A stretch of DNA of 64,000 bases from Leptospira abararensis (GCF_016918735.1 NZ_JAFFPR010000035.1:1-64000), one strand, 5' to 3'; counted from the stretch's first letter, positions 35,211-44,393 are shown. Notes: generated by a model not told the origin, from the sequence alone. A program made the numbers and translations.

Positions 35211-36290
35211 ATGGAATGGGAATTACTAGGGATCATACTAGCAGGACTTGGGGCTCTGTATCTTTGGGTGTTCCAAATCCCCTACTCTCTTCCGCATCCT
35301 TTAGCAACTAAACAAGGAAGAGAAAGTCGTTTTGATATCCTTCGAGGATTTGCCATGGTAGGAATTGTATTAATTCATATACATTCTTACTTTCAGTTCT
35401 TTCATCCAGCAGACACTCAGGTGGTTCATACTACTCTCTTTTTCTCTAACTTATCTCGATTTTCAGTCCCTTTGTTTATACTAACGTCTGCTATTTTCCT
35501 TAGAAAAAAAGATGGTTACTGGATATCGAAACTAAAGAATCTTCTTTTGCCTTATACTTTTGCTTCCACGATTGGGTATCTGATAAAATATAATAATTAT
35601 GATTTATGGGAATTTATTCAGTTTTATTGTTTAGGAAAAGTATTTGCGCCTTTCTATTTTGTCCCACTATTAATCCAGTTTTATATCTTATTTTATCTGT
35701 TTGATAAATTTCTCATCAACAAATCATTCTCCAAACTATTCCTTCTTTTATCATTTTTAATCAATCTGACTTCAAACCTAGGATTATTCGACTCAATACT
35801 TCCTAATGAATATCATTCGATTTCCATTCTAAATTATCTATTTTTCTTTATACTGGGGATCCAAATTGGGCTTTCAAACGAAGGAAAAAACAAACCCAGA
35901 GCTGAAGTCTCTCTCCTTTTCGGATCGCTATCTTTAGTTGTAATATTCTTTCTCATTCTATTCAGTATGGTTTATTCCTTAGATTTTAAGAACCATCACC
36001 TGGTTTACCCGATATTTTTCTTTTTTGTAATTTGGGAAGTTTTACCAAAGTTTAGTCAAACCGCAAACCATTGGATTAGTTATATAGGAAACAATAGTCT
36101 ATTTATTTTCCTTTTACATCCATTTGTCATTCATTTGATGCACAGTGTAGACCCTTATACATTCGGAGGACCCTTCTTAGGTTATATAGTAACTTTGATT
36201 TTGAACGTAGGGATTCCGATTATTATAGCTATTATAATCCAAAAGGGTAAGTCTTTAAATCGATTACGCCACTCTGGCGAACCAGATTAA
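35211..36290 (+). CDS. Acyltransferase 3 family membrane protein
   Basis: A 359-residue integral membrane protein with about ten spans and the family start motif RFDILRGFAMVGIVLIHIHSYF, where R and H are the conserved catalytic residues. It resembles OafA/YrhL-type O-acyltransferases, which acylate sugars on LPS, lipids or exopolysaccharides. A preceding hydrophobic segment (about residues 2-20) is extra. Its 3' end overlaps the convergent FMN-reductase gene by 59 bases. Confidence 0.85.
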   Translation: MEWELLGIILAGLGALYLWVFQIPYSLPHPLATKQGRESRFDILRGFAMVGIVLIHIHSYFQFFHPADTQVVHTTLFFSNLSRFSVPLFILTSAIFLRKKDGYWISKLKNLLLPYTFASTIGYLIKYNNYDLWEFIQFYCLGKVFAPFYFVPLLIQFYILFYLFDKFLINKSFSKLFLLLSFLINLTSNLGLFDSILPNEYHSISILNYLFFFILGIQIGLSNEGKNKPRAEVSLLFGSLSLVVIFFLILFSMVYSLDFKNHHLVYPIFFFFVIWEVLPKFSQTANHWISYIGNNSLFIFLLHPFVIHLMHSVDPYTFGGPFLGYIVTLILNVGIPIIIAIIIQKGKSLNRLRHSGEPD

Positions 36291-36834
36291 GGGCTTTTGC
36301 ATATTCGACTAATACATTAAGAGTATAATTGAGTCTTGTTCTGATGTATTCGTCATCTTTCCCTTCAGGAAGTTCAGAATTCAATACAGACTCTACATGC
36401 CGAACGATCACATGATCTGGTATATAAACTATCCGTGTATTTTTATAACTAGACATTCTAAGTTCTGCATTTGGATAACTGCCACCCATTCCGCTGGAAA
36501 CCGTAATGATAAGACCAGGCTTATGCGAGATATCCCCGCCCGTTAGATAAAGAAAGAAGTTTTTGAGCGCAGGACTGGCCATGCCTGCATACTCTGGAGA
36601 AAGGAATACATAAGCATCAGCACTTGCAAATCCGGCACTATATTCTAACCAAAATTTTTTAATTTCAGACTCTTTCTCCCACATGGCAGGTTCCCACAGC
36701 GGAAGTGGCTTTCCTCCTAAATCAAAAAGCAAAGTTTCGATTCCCTTTGTTTCTAGAGTTTTTGTTAGAAATTTACCAACCTTTAAAGATTGGGAATTCT
36801 TTCTATGACTTCCGACAACAATACAGATTTTCAT
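36232..36834 (-). CDS. NAD(P)H-dependent FMN reductase
   Basis: A 200-residue flavodoxin-fold quinone/FMN reductase. Motifs: VGSHRKNSQSLKVGKFL near the start (FMN phosphate loop), the substrate/FMN loop VFLSPEYAGMASPALKNFF near 80 and VSSGMGGSYPNAELRMS. It is the last gene of the parA-parB-orphan operon, overlapping the previous gene by 4 bases, though functionally it looks unrelated. Confidence 0.88.
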   Translation of the reverse strand: MKICIVVGSHRKNSQSLKVGKFLTKTLETKGIETLLFDLGGKPLPLWEPAMWEKESEIKKFWLEYSAGFASADAYVFLSPEYAGMASPALKNFFLYLTGGDISHKPGLIITVSSGMGGSYPNAELRMSSYKNTRIVYIPDHVIVRHVESVLNSELPEGKDDEYIRTRLNYTLNVLVEYAKALNLVRQSGVIDLKTYPFGL

Positions 36835-37472
36835 CTAGGACCACCACCTTGATTTTTATTTCCTTTGTGGTGAGGTTTCTTTTTGTTTTTCCATTTACGA
36901 CTATTGTGACCGCTTGGTTTTGTATCGCGATCATCTTTTTTCTTTTGCGGATGATGGTGTTTTTTCTCTGCGAAACTTTTTTCTTTTCTTTGCTCTCTTT
37001 CTTTAGCAAACCTTAACTTTTCATCACCGAATAACTGGATGTAACCAAACAAAAAAACAGCGAGTATGGCATGGATTCGTTCCCATTGTTTTTTATCTAA
37101 CTCACCAAAAACTGAATGTTCAGCGAAAGGTCCAGAGTGCAACCTAAAAGCGGTTAAGGAAGTTTTTAATCTAAGGAGAGCTGAATCCTCATCACCTAAA
37201 TCCTTTGGAGGGAACCCGAGGATCTGATTTGCTTTGGTGTAATTCCCTTTAGAAAGGAGTTTAGCGTATTTGTATTTCCCCAATAATTTATTGATCGTAT
37301 TTCTTTTATTCGTAGATCCAATTCTCTGAATAGATAACTCTATGGATTCTGCTAGAAAATCATAAACTTGGCTTAAACTAATGTCCGCTTTCTTTTTTTT
37401 CTCACAAGCTACAATGATTGATAACTCTCTGTCGATATCGTCTATCGTTTTAAGTTTTAAAGTTGACTTCAT
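36831..37472 (-). CDS. Basic-tailed protein downstream of parB, unknown function
   Basis: A 213-residue protein with a helical N-terminal domain of about 155 residues (GKYKYAKLLSKGNYTKANQI, KQWERIHAILAVFLFGYIQL). A disordered tail of about 50 residues is extremely rich in Lys, His, Arg and Gly (KKHHHPQKKKDDRD, KNKKKPHHKGNK). Such tails bind nucleic acid. It starts 7 bases after the parB stop, in the same operon, so a part in chromosome or plasmid partitioning is possible. No family recognised. Confidence 0.65.
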   Translation of the reverse strand: MKSTLKLKTIDDIDRELSIIVACEKKKKADISLSQVYDFLAESIELSIQRIGSTNKRNTINKLLGKYKYAKLLSKGNYTKANQILGFPPKDLGDEDSALLRLKTSLTAFRLHSGPFAEHSVFGELDKKQWERIHAILAVFLFGYIQLFGDEKLRFAKEREQRKEKSFAEKKHHHPQKKKDDRDTKPSGHNSRKWKNKKKPHHKGNKNQGGGPR

Positions 37473-37479
37473 TTTCCCT

Positions 37480-38190
37480 CTATTCGTTAATTCCGTATTT
37501 CTTTTTGAGTAAGCTCAGTTCTTTTATAAAGTTGTCTCTGACCTTTCCGCTAAGTTTACCCACATTGATACTAATACGGCCTGAACCAGGCGTTACTCGG
37601 GGTGAAATCATTTCACCCCCTCTGTTTTCTTTGCGTTTTAGTAATTCTTCAAGGTTCTTTACTGAGAGCGGTTTCCCACTAATCATTAATTCCATTACGG
37701 ATTTTTGATCCAACCTAGCTATACTACTAAGTTGTTTTACATACCTTCCGCTGTAACCCAACAATTCAGAAACTTCCTCAGCAGTTTTCCTTTTTTCTTT
37801 ACGGAGAAATTGGATCGCTTTGCCGACTTCCCAAGGATTTAAGTTCTTCCGTTTTTCATTTTCAGCAAGGGACATCTCGTAACAAACATCTTCATTCGCA
37901 TCCGTTATAATTGCCGGAATTTCTTTCCATCCCAACTTAACTGCGGCGCGATACCTACGTTCCCCTGCAACAATTAAATATTTACCCTTATCTTTCCTAA
38001 CTAAAATCGGCTCGATGAGCCCTAAACGTTCCATCGAAGGGACTAAATCCGTTGTATCGTCACGACCGATTAGACGTGGCTGTGTTGGGTTTGGGAAAAT
38101 TTGACTAAGCTCCAAATGAGACGGATTTTTTTTCTTTTCAGAGTAAGCGGAGATTAAATCTAAAGCTTGGAATTCAGTTTTTTTGGACAT
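37480..38190 (-). CDS. parB: ParB-family partition protein
   Basis: A 236-residue DNA-binding CTPase. The N-terminal ParB/Srx-like domain has the CTP motif VAGERRYRAAVKLGW, and ENEKRKNLNPWE follows. The HTH has KTAEEVSELLGYSGRYVKQL near residue 130. The C-terminal dimerisation part is short (VRDNFIKELSLLKKKYG). It overlaps parA by 17 bases. It probably binds the palindromes at 39149-39187 and 37599-37619; the second lies inside its own coding sequence. Confidence 0.93.
   Translation of the reverse strand: MSKKTEFQALDLISAYSEKKKNPSHLELSQIFPNPTQPRLIGRDDTTDLVPSMERLGLIEPILVRKDKGKYLIVAGERRYRAAVKLGWKEIPAIITDANEDVCYEMSLAENEKRKNLNPWEVGKAIQFLRKEKRKTAEEVSELLGYSGRYVKQLSSIARLDQKSVMELMISGKPLSVKNLEELLKRKENRGGEMISPRVTPGSGRISINVGKLSGKVRDNFIKELSLLKKKYGINE
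37599..37619. promoter_or_regulatory. parS-like palindrome inside parB
   Basis: GGGGTGAAAT (37599-37608), a central C, then ATTTCACCCC (37610-37619): a perfect palindrome with 10-bp arms. The core GGGGTGAAAT/TTTCACCCC is the same as in the larger palindrome upstream of parA. Two copies of one palindrome flanking a parAB pair are the usual sign of ParB sites. Confidence 0.65.
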
Positions 38191-39100
38191 CTATTTTACT
38201 TTTAACCTCTACAGCAAGATCTCTAAAATTTTTCATTGTGGTTAAGTCAATTTTGGCTAAAAAAGACATTTTTGCCTGAGCCTGCGGAATAGCTTCGCGA
38301 CGTTGAATGACAGTTTCAAAAACGGGGAAATATTTTTTTACCCCTTCGGCCAAACCAGCTAATGCCTTTTGTCCCTCATATTGATTTAAGACAGCCCCTA
38401 ATAATTTCAATCTCTGGTTTGCCTTCCTTTGGATTTTCTGAAAGGTTTCATACAAATCCCTGATCCCTTGCAAACTAAAAGCCCTTGTTTGGATCGGTAC
38501 CAGAATGTAATCAGCGCAAATCAAAGCATTCTCTAAAATAAGACCAAGAGAAGGAGGGCAATCTATAATTATATATTCATATCTTGAGCGTAAAGGAAGG
38601 ATTGCTTCATTTAATAATTCGAAATCATCTCTTTCGTAAGGTGTAGTTAAGTTTGCGAGCTCCAAAGTAGAAGGAAGTAAATCGAAATTTTCACCTATGG
38701 TTTTGATTGCAGGCTCAATGTTCCGTGCTTTTTTCCCGCGATACCCCAAATAATCCATGACCGAAGGAACATCATCTTTCAAAAAAAGTTGAGTTGCATT
38801 CGCTTGAGGATCCCAATCAATCAAAAGCACTTTGTGGTTTTCAGCCAGGGCCTCCGCTAAATACAAACTGATAGTTGTCTTCCCCTCCCCTCCCTTTTGG
38901 TTCGATACCGCAATGACATGACTATCAAAACCATCGGATCGAGTTGGTTCAAAATACTTAAGCAAAACAGATTGTTTGAAATCTCCTGATTTCCACCCAG
39001 GTATCTTTAAACTTGATGCCTTAAGAGAAAACTCATCTATGTTCAAACCAACAAATTTGGCAGCTTCTTCTTCAGTCAATGTAGGATCTGTTTTGCCCAT
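38174..39100 (-). CDS. parA: ParA-family partition ATPase
   Basis: A 308-residue Walker-type ATPase. It has an N-terminal extension of about 60 residues with a short HTH-like segment (TEEEAAKFVGLNIDEFSLKA), as in plasmid-type ParA proteins that autoregulate. The deviant Walker A motif SNQKGGEGKTT is at about residues 65-75 (Glu in the variable position), followed by LLIDWDPQANAT and the Walker B IIIDCPPSLG. It moves ParB-bound DNA. The parS-like palindrome 49 bases upstream of its start may combine operator and partition site. Confidence 0.94.
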   Translation of the reverse strand: MGKTDPTLTEEEAAKFVGLNIDEFSLKASSLKIPGWKSGDFKQSVLLKYFEPTRSDGFDSHVIAVSNQKGGEGKTTISLYLAEALAENHKVLLIDWDPQANATQLFLKDDVPSVMDYLGYRGKKARNIEPAIKTIGENFDLLPSTLELANLTTPYERDDFELLNEAILPLRSRYEYIIIDCPPSLGLILENALICADYILVPIQTRAFSLQGIRDLYETFQKIQRKANQRLKLLGAVLNQYEGQKALAGLAEGVKKYFPVFETVIQRREAIPQAQAKMSFLAKIDLTTMKNFRDLAVEVKSKIDVQKN

Positions 39101-39148
39101 AACCTTCCCAAAGAGTGCTTTAGTCTCCCCATACTGTCAATTTAATTA

Positions 39149-39187
39149 TGTCTCTTAGGGGTGAAATGGTTTCACCCCTAAGAGACA
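39149..39187. promoter_or_regulatory. Large parS-like palindrome upstream of parA
   Basis: TGTCTCTTAGGGGTGAAA (39149-39166), a TGG centre, then the exact reverse complement (39170-39187): 18-bp perfect arms. It contains the same GGGGTGAAA/TTTCACCCC core as the palindrome in parB. The flanking TTAATTATGTCTC (39143-39155) also occurs in the rep leader at 63643-63655. Confidence 0.8.
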
Positions 39188-39282
39188 GCGCGCACCGGTC
39201 AAACTTACCACAAACCTTCAATTCACTTCTCCCTCAGTTTTAATTTCGGAATTTACAACTTATAGGTAAAATAGAACCTACG

Positions 39283-40329
39283 TTGGTGCCTAAAATTTCA
39301 AAGTTACCCCTGATATTTTTATTCCTAAACATAACTTCAGTCTCAGCGGAAATAATCTGGGGTCCGACAGTTGAAAAGTCCGGCGGGGAATATATTTTCG
39401 AGACAGGAAATAAATACCCGAACCTATCGGGAATTCGTGGAGGATCTAGAATTACCTTCCCACGAACTTTTTCACTCTTTGGAATCCAAGGAATCTTCAC
39501 AAAAGATCGATGGGAAATTAATGGTGCCCTAAAAACGACTGGTTGGTATCAAAAATCAGGCCAAGCACGAGACGAAGACTTTGTCCTAGGCACTATCTCA
39601 TCTGAGAATACCACAAATATCGCAACCCGCGAGTGGAGTTATAGAGATTCGGCAACTATTTACTCAGGAAGCCGCAACTTCGCGGATGGGAAAGGAAAGT
39701 CTACAGTTTTTGAAAATAGAGCAGAATTGTATGGAAGATATTATTTTCAAGATGCAAATCCTAATTACTGGGTTAATGGGTCTGGATTTTTCCTGTCAAC
39801 CGGAGTTAGATATTCATACTTCAAATACCTTTTTTATGATGTGAATCAGTTTATCGAATCGACTCCAGTTTTTTACGGACCCATCGGAATTGGTCTCAGT
39901 TTTTCCAACGATCTTTGGGAATTCTTTGCCGGTGGTGGTTATCGTTATTCCTCAGGGGATTTTTATTTAGACCTGAATTTTATGCCCTCATTTGGGAGAA
40001 TCAAAACCCGAGATTTTCACGTACAAAGATCCATTAATTTCTTCTCAGAAAACTATGGTTTAGGCTGGGCATCAAAAGTAGAAGTAGGTTACAAAATCAA
40101 TTCTAGTTGGTTAAGTTACCTCAGAATCAATCACCGTAGATTCTTTTCTGAAGGTAGGTTTACTTCCCAAGGTGGGCTAACAACGGAGGACATAGCTTCC
40201 AATTTAGTCAGCGGATTCAAATCACATATCAATATAAAAGACTATTCAATCGAAATTGGAGTCCTCAATAAATTAGATTGGTCATCAAAATCAGAAAATC
40301 CCGAAAAAATTGACTCAAAAACTGAATAA
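39283..40329 (+). CDS. Outer-membrane beta-barrel protein, weak omptin resemblance
   Basis: A 348-residue exported protein with a signal peptide ending SVSA-EII and about ten amphipathic strands rich in aromatic residues, e.g. GSGFFLSTGVRYSYFKY and WEFFAGGGYRYSSGDFYLDL. There is no typical C-terminal Phe. The order of segments, with GRIKTRDFHV in a long extracellular loop, slightly resembles omptin proteases, but I cannot confirm the catalytic residues. The start is a TTG (39283) or the next GTG (39286). Confidence 0.7.
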   Translation: MVPKISKLPLIFLFLNITSVSAEIIWGPTVEKSGGEYIFETGNKYPNLSGIRGGSRITFPRTFSLFGIQGIFTKDRWEINGALKTTGWYQKSGQARDEDFVLGTISSENTTNIATREWSYRDSATIYSGSRNFADGKGKSTVFENRAELYGRYYFQDANPNYWVNGSGFFLSTGVRYSYFKYLFYDVNQFIESTPVFYGPIGIGLSFSNDLWEFFAGGGYRYSSGDFYLDLNFMPSFGRIKTRDFHVQRSINFFSENYGLGWASKVEVGYKINSSWLSYLRINHRRFFSEGRFTSQGGLTTEDIASNLVSGFKSHINIKDYSIEIGVLNKLDWSSKSENPEKIDSKTE

Positions 40330-40352
40330 TAAATAATAGAATCTAATAAACA

Positions 40353-41027
40353 ATGATAGATTTCAAAATCGAAAGAAAAACGACTAAGGGAAGAAACATT
40401 TCACTCGTAGTTTATCAAAATGGAAAAGTTGTATTAAAACATCCGGAACGAGTACCCAAAAAACAATTAGATGAATTTATATCTGAAAAAAGAGATTGGA
40501 TTCAGTCAAAACTCAACCAAATTCCTAAGGACATACCTCAAAGACTTAAATTTACAACGGGTGAAAAAATTCATATCTTTGGAAACTTAACAACCATCCA
40601 CTTGACTGAGCAAAAAAAATATAGCTTCCTTGACGAAATCCTCCAGATTCCAGCTACAAAAAGTGAACTTTCTCGAATCCGCAAAGGTAAACTTATCTTA
40701 AAAGAATTACTTTTAAAAAAAATAGAACCTATGATCGATTCTGTATCCACCAACTTAAATACAAAAGTTTCCAAGATCTCAATCAAAACAATGCGATCCC
40801 TTTGGGGAAGTTGTAATTCCAAAAACCAAATTTCTCTGAACCTAAGTTTGGTTCATTGCCCAGATCATATTATCGAATATATAATTTTACATGAGATTGC
40901 TCACACAATCGAACATAACCATTCTTCGAAATTCTGGAAAATTGTTAAATCACAGAACCCTAACTATAAAGATGCAGAAAAATGGCTGAAAGAAGTAGGG
41001 AAAAAAAATATCTATTACCTTAATTAA
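40353..41027 (+). CDS. YgjP-like zinc metallopeptidase (DUF45/M48-type)
   Basis: A 224-residue cytoplasmic protein with an IEYIILHEIAHTIEHNHSSKFW motif in two parts: HEIAH supplies the zinc ligands and catalytic Glu, and the later His completes the site. Ahead of it is the family motif MRSLWGSCNSKNQISLNLSLV. N-terminal residues fold as the DUF45 beta domain. It is the first gene of a three-gene plus-strand run with the tyrosine phosphatase and NADH dehydrogenase. Function of the family is uncertain, possibly a peptidase. Confidence 0.85.
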   Translation: MIDFKIERKTTKGRNISLVVYQNGKVVLKHPERVPKKQLDEFISEKRDWIQSKLNQIPKDIPQRLKFTTGEKIHIFGNLTTIHLTEQKKYSFLDEILQIPATKSELSRIRKGKLILKELLLKKIEPMIDSVSTNLNTKVSKISIKTMRSLWGSCNSKNQISLNLSLVHCPDHIIEYIILHEIAHTIEHNHSSKFWKIVKSQNPNYKDAEKWLKEVGKKNIYYLN

Positions 41028-41516
41028 ATGAAACAAAAAACAAAAGTTCTTTTTGTATGTTTAGGAAATATCTGCCGGTCTCCTGCAGCGGAAGGCGCAT
41101 TTGAAAAACTTGTAAAAAATAAAAGTTTAGAAAATCTGTTTGAAATCGATTCATGCGGAACGTCCGGATATCATGATGGGGATCTCCCTGATCCGAGAAC
41201 AAGAAAAGTTGCAGCAAAAAGAGGAATCCACTTAACCCATAGATCCAGGAAATTAACCAGTAAGGATTTAACTCATTTTGATTATTTATTAGTCATGGAT
41301 CAGAACAACTTTCAAGATATAATCAGTCTAACTAATGATAAAAAAATTCAGGAAAAAATATTCCTGTTTGGACAATTTAGAAGTGATCAAGGTGTTCCTA
41401 TTGTTCCCGATCCATATTATAAAAATGAATCTGCATTTGAATTGGTTCAAGATCTAGTGGAGGATTGTTCTCTTGGCTTTCTAAATTTCTTAGGGGTAGA
41501 GAAATGTCTCAAATAA
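41028..41516 (+). CDS. Low-molecular-weight protein tyrosine phosphatase
   Basis: A 162-residue enzyme with the active-site loop VCLGNICRSPAAEG at residues 10-23 (catalytic Cys and Arg) and the general-acid aspartate in VPDPYYKN near residue 125. Full length for the family. It starts immediately after the stop of the YgjP-like gene and overlaps the NADH dehydrogenase gene by 13 bases. Confidence 0.94.
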   Translation: MKQKTKVLFVCLGNICRSPAAEGAFEKLVKNKSLENLFEIDSCGTSGYHDGDLPDPRTRKVAAKRGIHLTHRSRKLTSKDLTHFDYLLVMDQNNFQDIISLTNDKKIQEKIFLFGQFRSDQGVPIVPDPYYKNESAFELVQDLVEDCSLGFLNFLGVEKCLK

Positions 41517-42775
41517 AGAAAAAAATATTAATCGTTGGAGCGGGGTTCGGTGGCTTACAAGTAATCAAATCACTCGCAAACCATAAATCCTTCGATATCA
41601 CTGTCGTTGATAAAAAAAACCACCACCTCTTCCAGCCTCTTTTATACCAAGTCGCCACTGCCGTGTTGTCACCGGCTGACATTGCAATTCCTTCCAGATC
41701 CATTACTACGAAATACAAAAATGTAAAAATTCTACTAGGTGATGTAACAGAAATTGATTTCAAAAATAGAGAAGTAAAATTCCAAAACAATTCGGAATCA
41801 TACGATTATTTAATTCTAGCAACAGGAGCAAGAACTAGTTATTTTGGAAATCATAGTTGGAAAGAAAAAACACTCGGACTAAAAAACCTAAAAGATGCTT
41901 TAGCGATTAGAAGAAGAATCCTTCTCTCCTTCGAACAAGCAGAATTAATTGGTAACTACGAAAAAGCAAAAAGTTTTATGCACTATGTCATTATCGGAGG
42001 TGGGCCGACAGGGGTAGAACTTGCAGGTTCTATTGCGGAACTTTCACACAATATTATAAGAAAGGACTTTAGGAATATCGATTCCGGTATGACTAAAGTC
42101 ACACTCATAGAAGCAGGGCCGAGGTTACTTGCAGCCTTTAGTGAAAAATCCAGTAACTTCACAAAAGAGAAATTAGAAAGTAGGGGAGTTGAGGTTCTCA
42201 CCAATTCTCCTGTCTTAGACATCACAGATACGGGAGTGATTCTAGGTGACAGAACAATCGAATCCAAAACAGTAATCTGGGCAGCAGGTGTAGAGGGATC
42301 TGAATTAGCAAAAAATACACCAATTAACAAAGATAAGGCGAACAGAATCATAGTAGATGAATATTGTCGAACCATAGAATACCCAGAAGTATTTGTTATT
42401 GGAGATGCCGCAAACTATAGCAAAGGACTCACAAGACCCCTTCCCGGTGTATCTCCTGTTGCCATGCAACAAGGAAGGTATGTTGCAAAAATCATCGAAT
42501 CAATCGAAAAGAAAAAATCGATTTCACCGTTTCACTACTTTGATAAAGGAAATATGGCTACCATTGGGAGAACCGATGCTGTCGCAGAGTTCGGGAAATT
42601 TCGTTTAAAAGGAATTTTAGGATGGTTCGGCTGGCTTTTTGTCCATCTTGTTTACCAAGTTGGATTTAAAAATAAAGTAAGCACTTTGCTTAGCTGGGTC
42701 TGGAGTTATTTAACATTTCGAGCAGGGTCACGGCTCATCCAAGAAGAGATGGATGAACTTTCAGTTAGACCTTAA
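41504..42775 (+). CDS. ndh: Type II NADH dehydrogenase
   Basis: A 423-residue non-proton-pumping NADH:quinone oxidoreductase using FAD, peripheral to the membrane. FAD motif ILIVGAGFGGLQVIKSLAN at residues 8-26, the HHLFQPLLYQVAT motif near 45 (quinone site), NADH-binding VIIGGGPTGVELAGS near 165, and VIGDAANY near 300. Hydrophobic C-terminal segments LGWFGWLFVHLVYQVGF fit membrane attachment. The ATG at 41504 is preferred; the longer frame from 41465 lacks a ribosome site. It feeds electrons to the quinone pool that cbb3 or other oxidases drain. Confidence 0.92.
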   Translation: MSQIKKKILIVGAGFGGLQVIKSLANHKSFDITVVDKKNHHLFQPLLYQVATAVLSPADIAIPSRSITTKYKNVKILLGDVTEIDFKNREVKFQNNSESYDYLILATGARTSYFGNHSWKEKTLGLKNLKDALAIRRRILLSFEQAELIGNYEKAKSFMHYVIIGGGPTGVELAGSIAELSHNIIRKDFRNIDSGMTKVTLIEAGPRLLAAFSEKSSNFTKEKLESRGVEVLTNSPVLDITDTGVILGDRTIESKTVIWAAGVEGSELAKNTPINKDKANRIIVDEYCRTIEYPEVFVIGDAANYSKGLTRPLPGVSPVAMQQGRYVAKIIESIEKKKSISPFHYFDKGNMATIGRTDAVAEFGKFRLKGILGWFGWLFVHLVYQVGFKNKVSTLLSWVWSYLTFRAGSRLIQEEMDELSVRP

Positions 42776-43015
42776 GTTATATCGATTTTTTTCAGCCTCG
42801 GAAATACATTTTTTATAAGCTAACTCAGCATTGCCAATCCAAACGGTTCTATTGAGTTCTGTATTTCCATCCGCTGTATGTCTTTCCAAAATTGGTAAGA
42901 GAAAAGTATAACTTCTGTTCCTTGTTTTTTCACACTCCTCTCGGAATTGATCTTCCCTAGAGAGTTGAGAACAAGCCAAAATGAGTAAGGCCAGAAGATA
43001 AGTAAATCGTATCAT
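42761..43015 (-). CDS. Small lipoprotein
   Basis: An 84-residue lipoprotein: MIRFTYLLALLILACSQLS has a lipobox (ILAC) with the Cys at residue 15. The short mature part is helical and charged, with cysteines at FREECEKTR and YKKCISEAE. Overlaps the upstream exported protein gene by 4 bases (ATGA), so they are co-translated. No family recognised. Confidence 0.7.
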   Translation of the reverse strand: MIRFTYLLALLILACSQLSREDQFREECEKTRNRSYTFLLPILERHTADGNTELNRTVWIGNAELAYKKCISEAEKNRYNLRSN

Positions 43016-43440
43016 TTGGACTGACCTAACAGAGCTTTTAATTCTAAAAGTTCGGCAAGCTCATTCTTAGATAAAGAGGATTGATTTAATTCAAGAAAAC
43101 GTAAGTCTTCTTCCGCTTTAGTTAATTGAGTTTGTTTGTATTCAGGTTTGTGGCTCACTTTTAAAACCACATCACCCTTATAACCTGTGTCACCATTGGC
43201 TTCCAGAATTGTTGCCCTTGCCCTATTCATATACAAAGGAACTAAATTCTTAAAAGAAGCCCCTTGGGAATATTCTGTAATAGCAAAGGATAAAAAACTG
43301 ATTTTTTTTCGATGGATTTGAGTTTCGTCGGATTTTTTTTGACAGTCCGATATACTTTCACAAATAAGCTTTGATGTGGACTCCGCAAATAGTGGTGACC
43401 CAATCAGAATGAATATGGCAATCAAAAGAAAACGACTCAT
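43012..43440 (-). CDS. Exported protein of unknown function
   Basis: A 142-residue protein from the ATG at 43440 (a TTG two codons upstream is the alternative). The signal peptide is SRFLLIAIFILIGSPLFA, cleaved before ESTSK. The mature part is helical with a CESISDCQKK motif (two cysteines) and LTKAEEDLRFLELNQSSL. It is the first gene of a two-gene operon with the lipoprotein gene. Confidence 0.65.
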   Translation of the reverse strand: MSRFLLIAIFILIGSPLFAESTSKLICESISDCQKKSDETQIHRKKISFLSFAITEYSQGASFKNLVPLYMNRARATILEANGDTGYKGDVVLKVSHKPEYKQTQLTKAEEDLRFLELNQSSLSKNELAELLELKALLGQSK

Positions 43441-43532
43441 GAACAAATTTCATTAAAAAAGTAAAAAAGAATCAAGCCTAAATCCAAAAGATAAATGTTT
43501 ACAATGGTACGGAATCGAAAAGCCTTAGGTAT

Positions 43533-44393
43533 ATGTTACCGATTTCGATTCGCACAAAATTTCACTCCATTGAGGGAGTGGAGTGGGGGAATCCACAGGG
43601 AACACCGATCCTTGCCTTTCATGGTTGGTTGGACAATGCCAATAGTTTTGCACCACTCGCAAAATATTTTAAGGACTATCGTTTTATCTCTATCGATTTT
43701 CCAGGACATGGGAAATCAAGTCACAAACCCGAAAATACCGTTTACTACTTCGCCGAATATGCACTTGAAGTTGTATCGATTGCCCAAGCATTGGGATTAG
43801 AAGATTTCATTCTTATGGCTCACTCTATGGGGGCCGCAGTCTCCACGTTAGTTGCAGGAACAAATCTTTTAAAAATCAAAAAACTTGTTTTAATCGAATC
43901 CCTTGGTCCATTAACCAATTTATCCGATTCTGCCCCAGACATTCTTACAGAAGCAATCAAACAAATTCTCCATCCAAGAAGCAAAAAAGAAACCTTCTTT
44001 CCTGATATGGAGTCTGCAGTAGGGGTTCGGATGCGAGCAGGGGATATGAAAATAGAATCCGCTGCCATTCTTATGGAACGAGGAATAGAAAAAACTCCCA
44101 AAGGGTTCAAACCAAGAAGAGATTTAAGGCTTCACTACAATTCATTTTTTCGATACACTGAAGAACAAATTGTATCATTCTGTAACCGAATTGAATGTCC
44201 AACATTACTGATCTTAGGTGATAAGTCGGGATTCCCCATAGCAGAAAAATATAAAAACAGAAAAGAAGCTGTAAAAGATTTAAAAGAAGTGATCCTACCT
44301 GGTGGACACCACTTACATATGGATTCTCCAGAAGAAGTTTCTTCGGCAGTTTTACAATTTTTAGAAAATGAAACAATTAAGGACAATGAATGA
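43533..44393 (+). CDS. Alpha/beta hydrolase
   Basis: A 286-residue hydrolase. The oxyanion-hole motif AFHGWLDNANSF is near residue 30, DFPGHGKSSHKP near 60, the nucleophile elbow AHSMGAAVS near 96 (catalytic Ser) and the C-terminal LPGGHHLHMDSPEE with the catalytic His. It resembles the MEST/Bem46-like esterase or epoxide-hydrolase group; substrate unknown. It overlaps the next gene (thioesterase) by four bases. Confidence 0.9.
   Translation: MLPISIRTKFHSIEGVEWGNPQGTPILAFHGWLDNANSFAPLAKYFKDYRFISIDFPGHGKSSHKPENTVYYFAEYALEVVSIAQALGLEDFILMAHSMGAAVSTLVAGTNLLKIKKLVLIESLGPLTNLSDSAPDILTEAIKQILHPRSKKETFFPDMESAVGVRMRAGDMKIESAAILMERGIEKTPKGFKPRRDLRLHYNSFFRYTEEQIVSFCNRIECPTLLILGDKSGFPIAEKYKNRKEAVKDLKEVILPGGHHLHMDSPEEVSSAVLQFLENETIKDNE

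Noticed and set aside
43495..43800. Plus-strand frame overlapping the alpha/beta hydrolase in another register
   Set aside because: The hydrolase frame holds the full catalytic motif set; this one does not.
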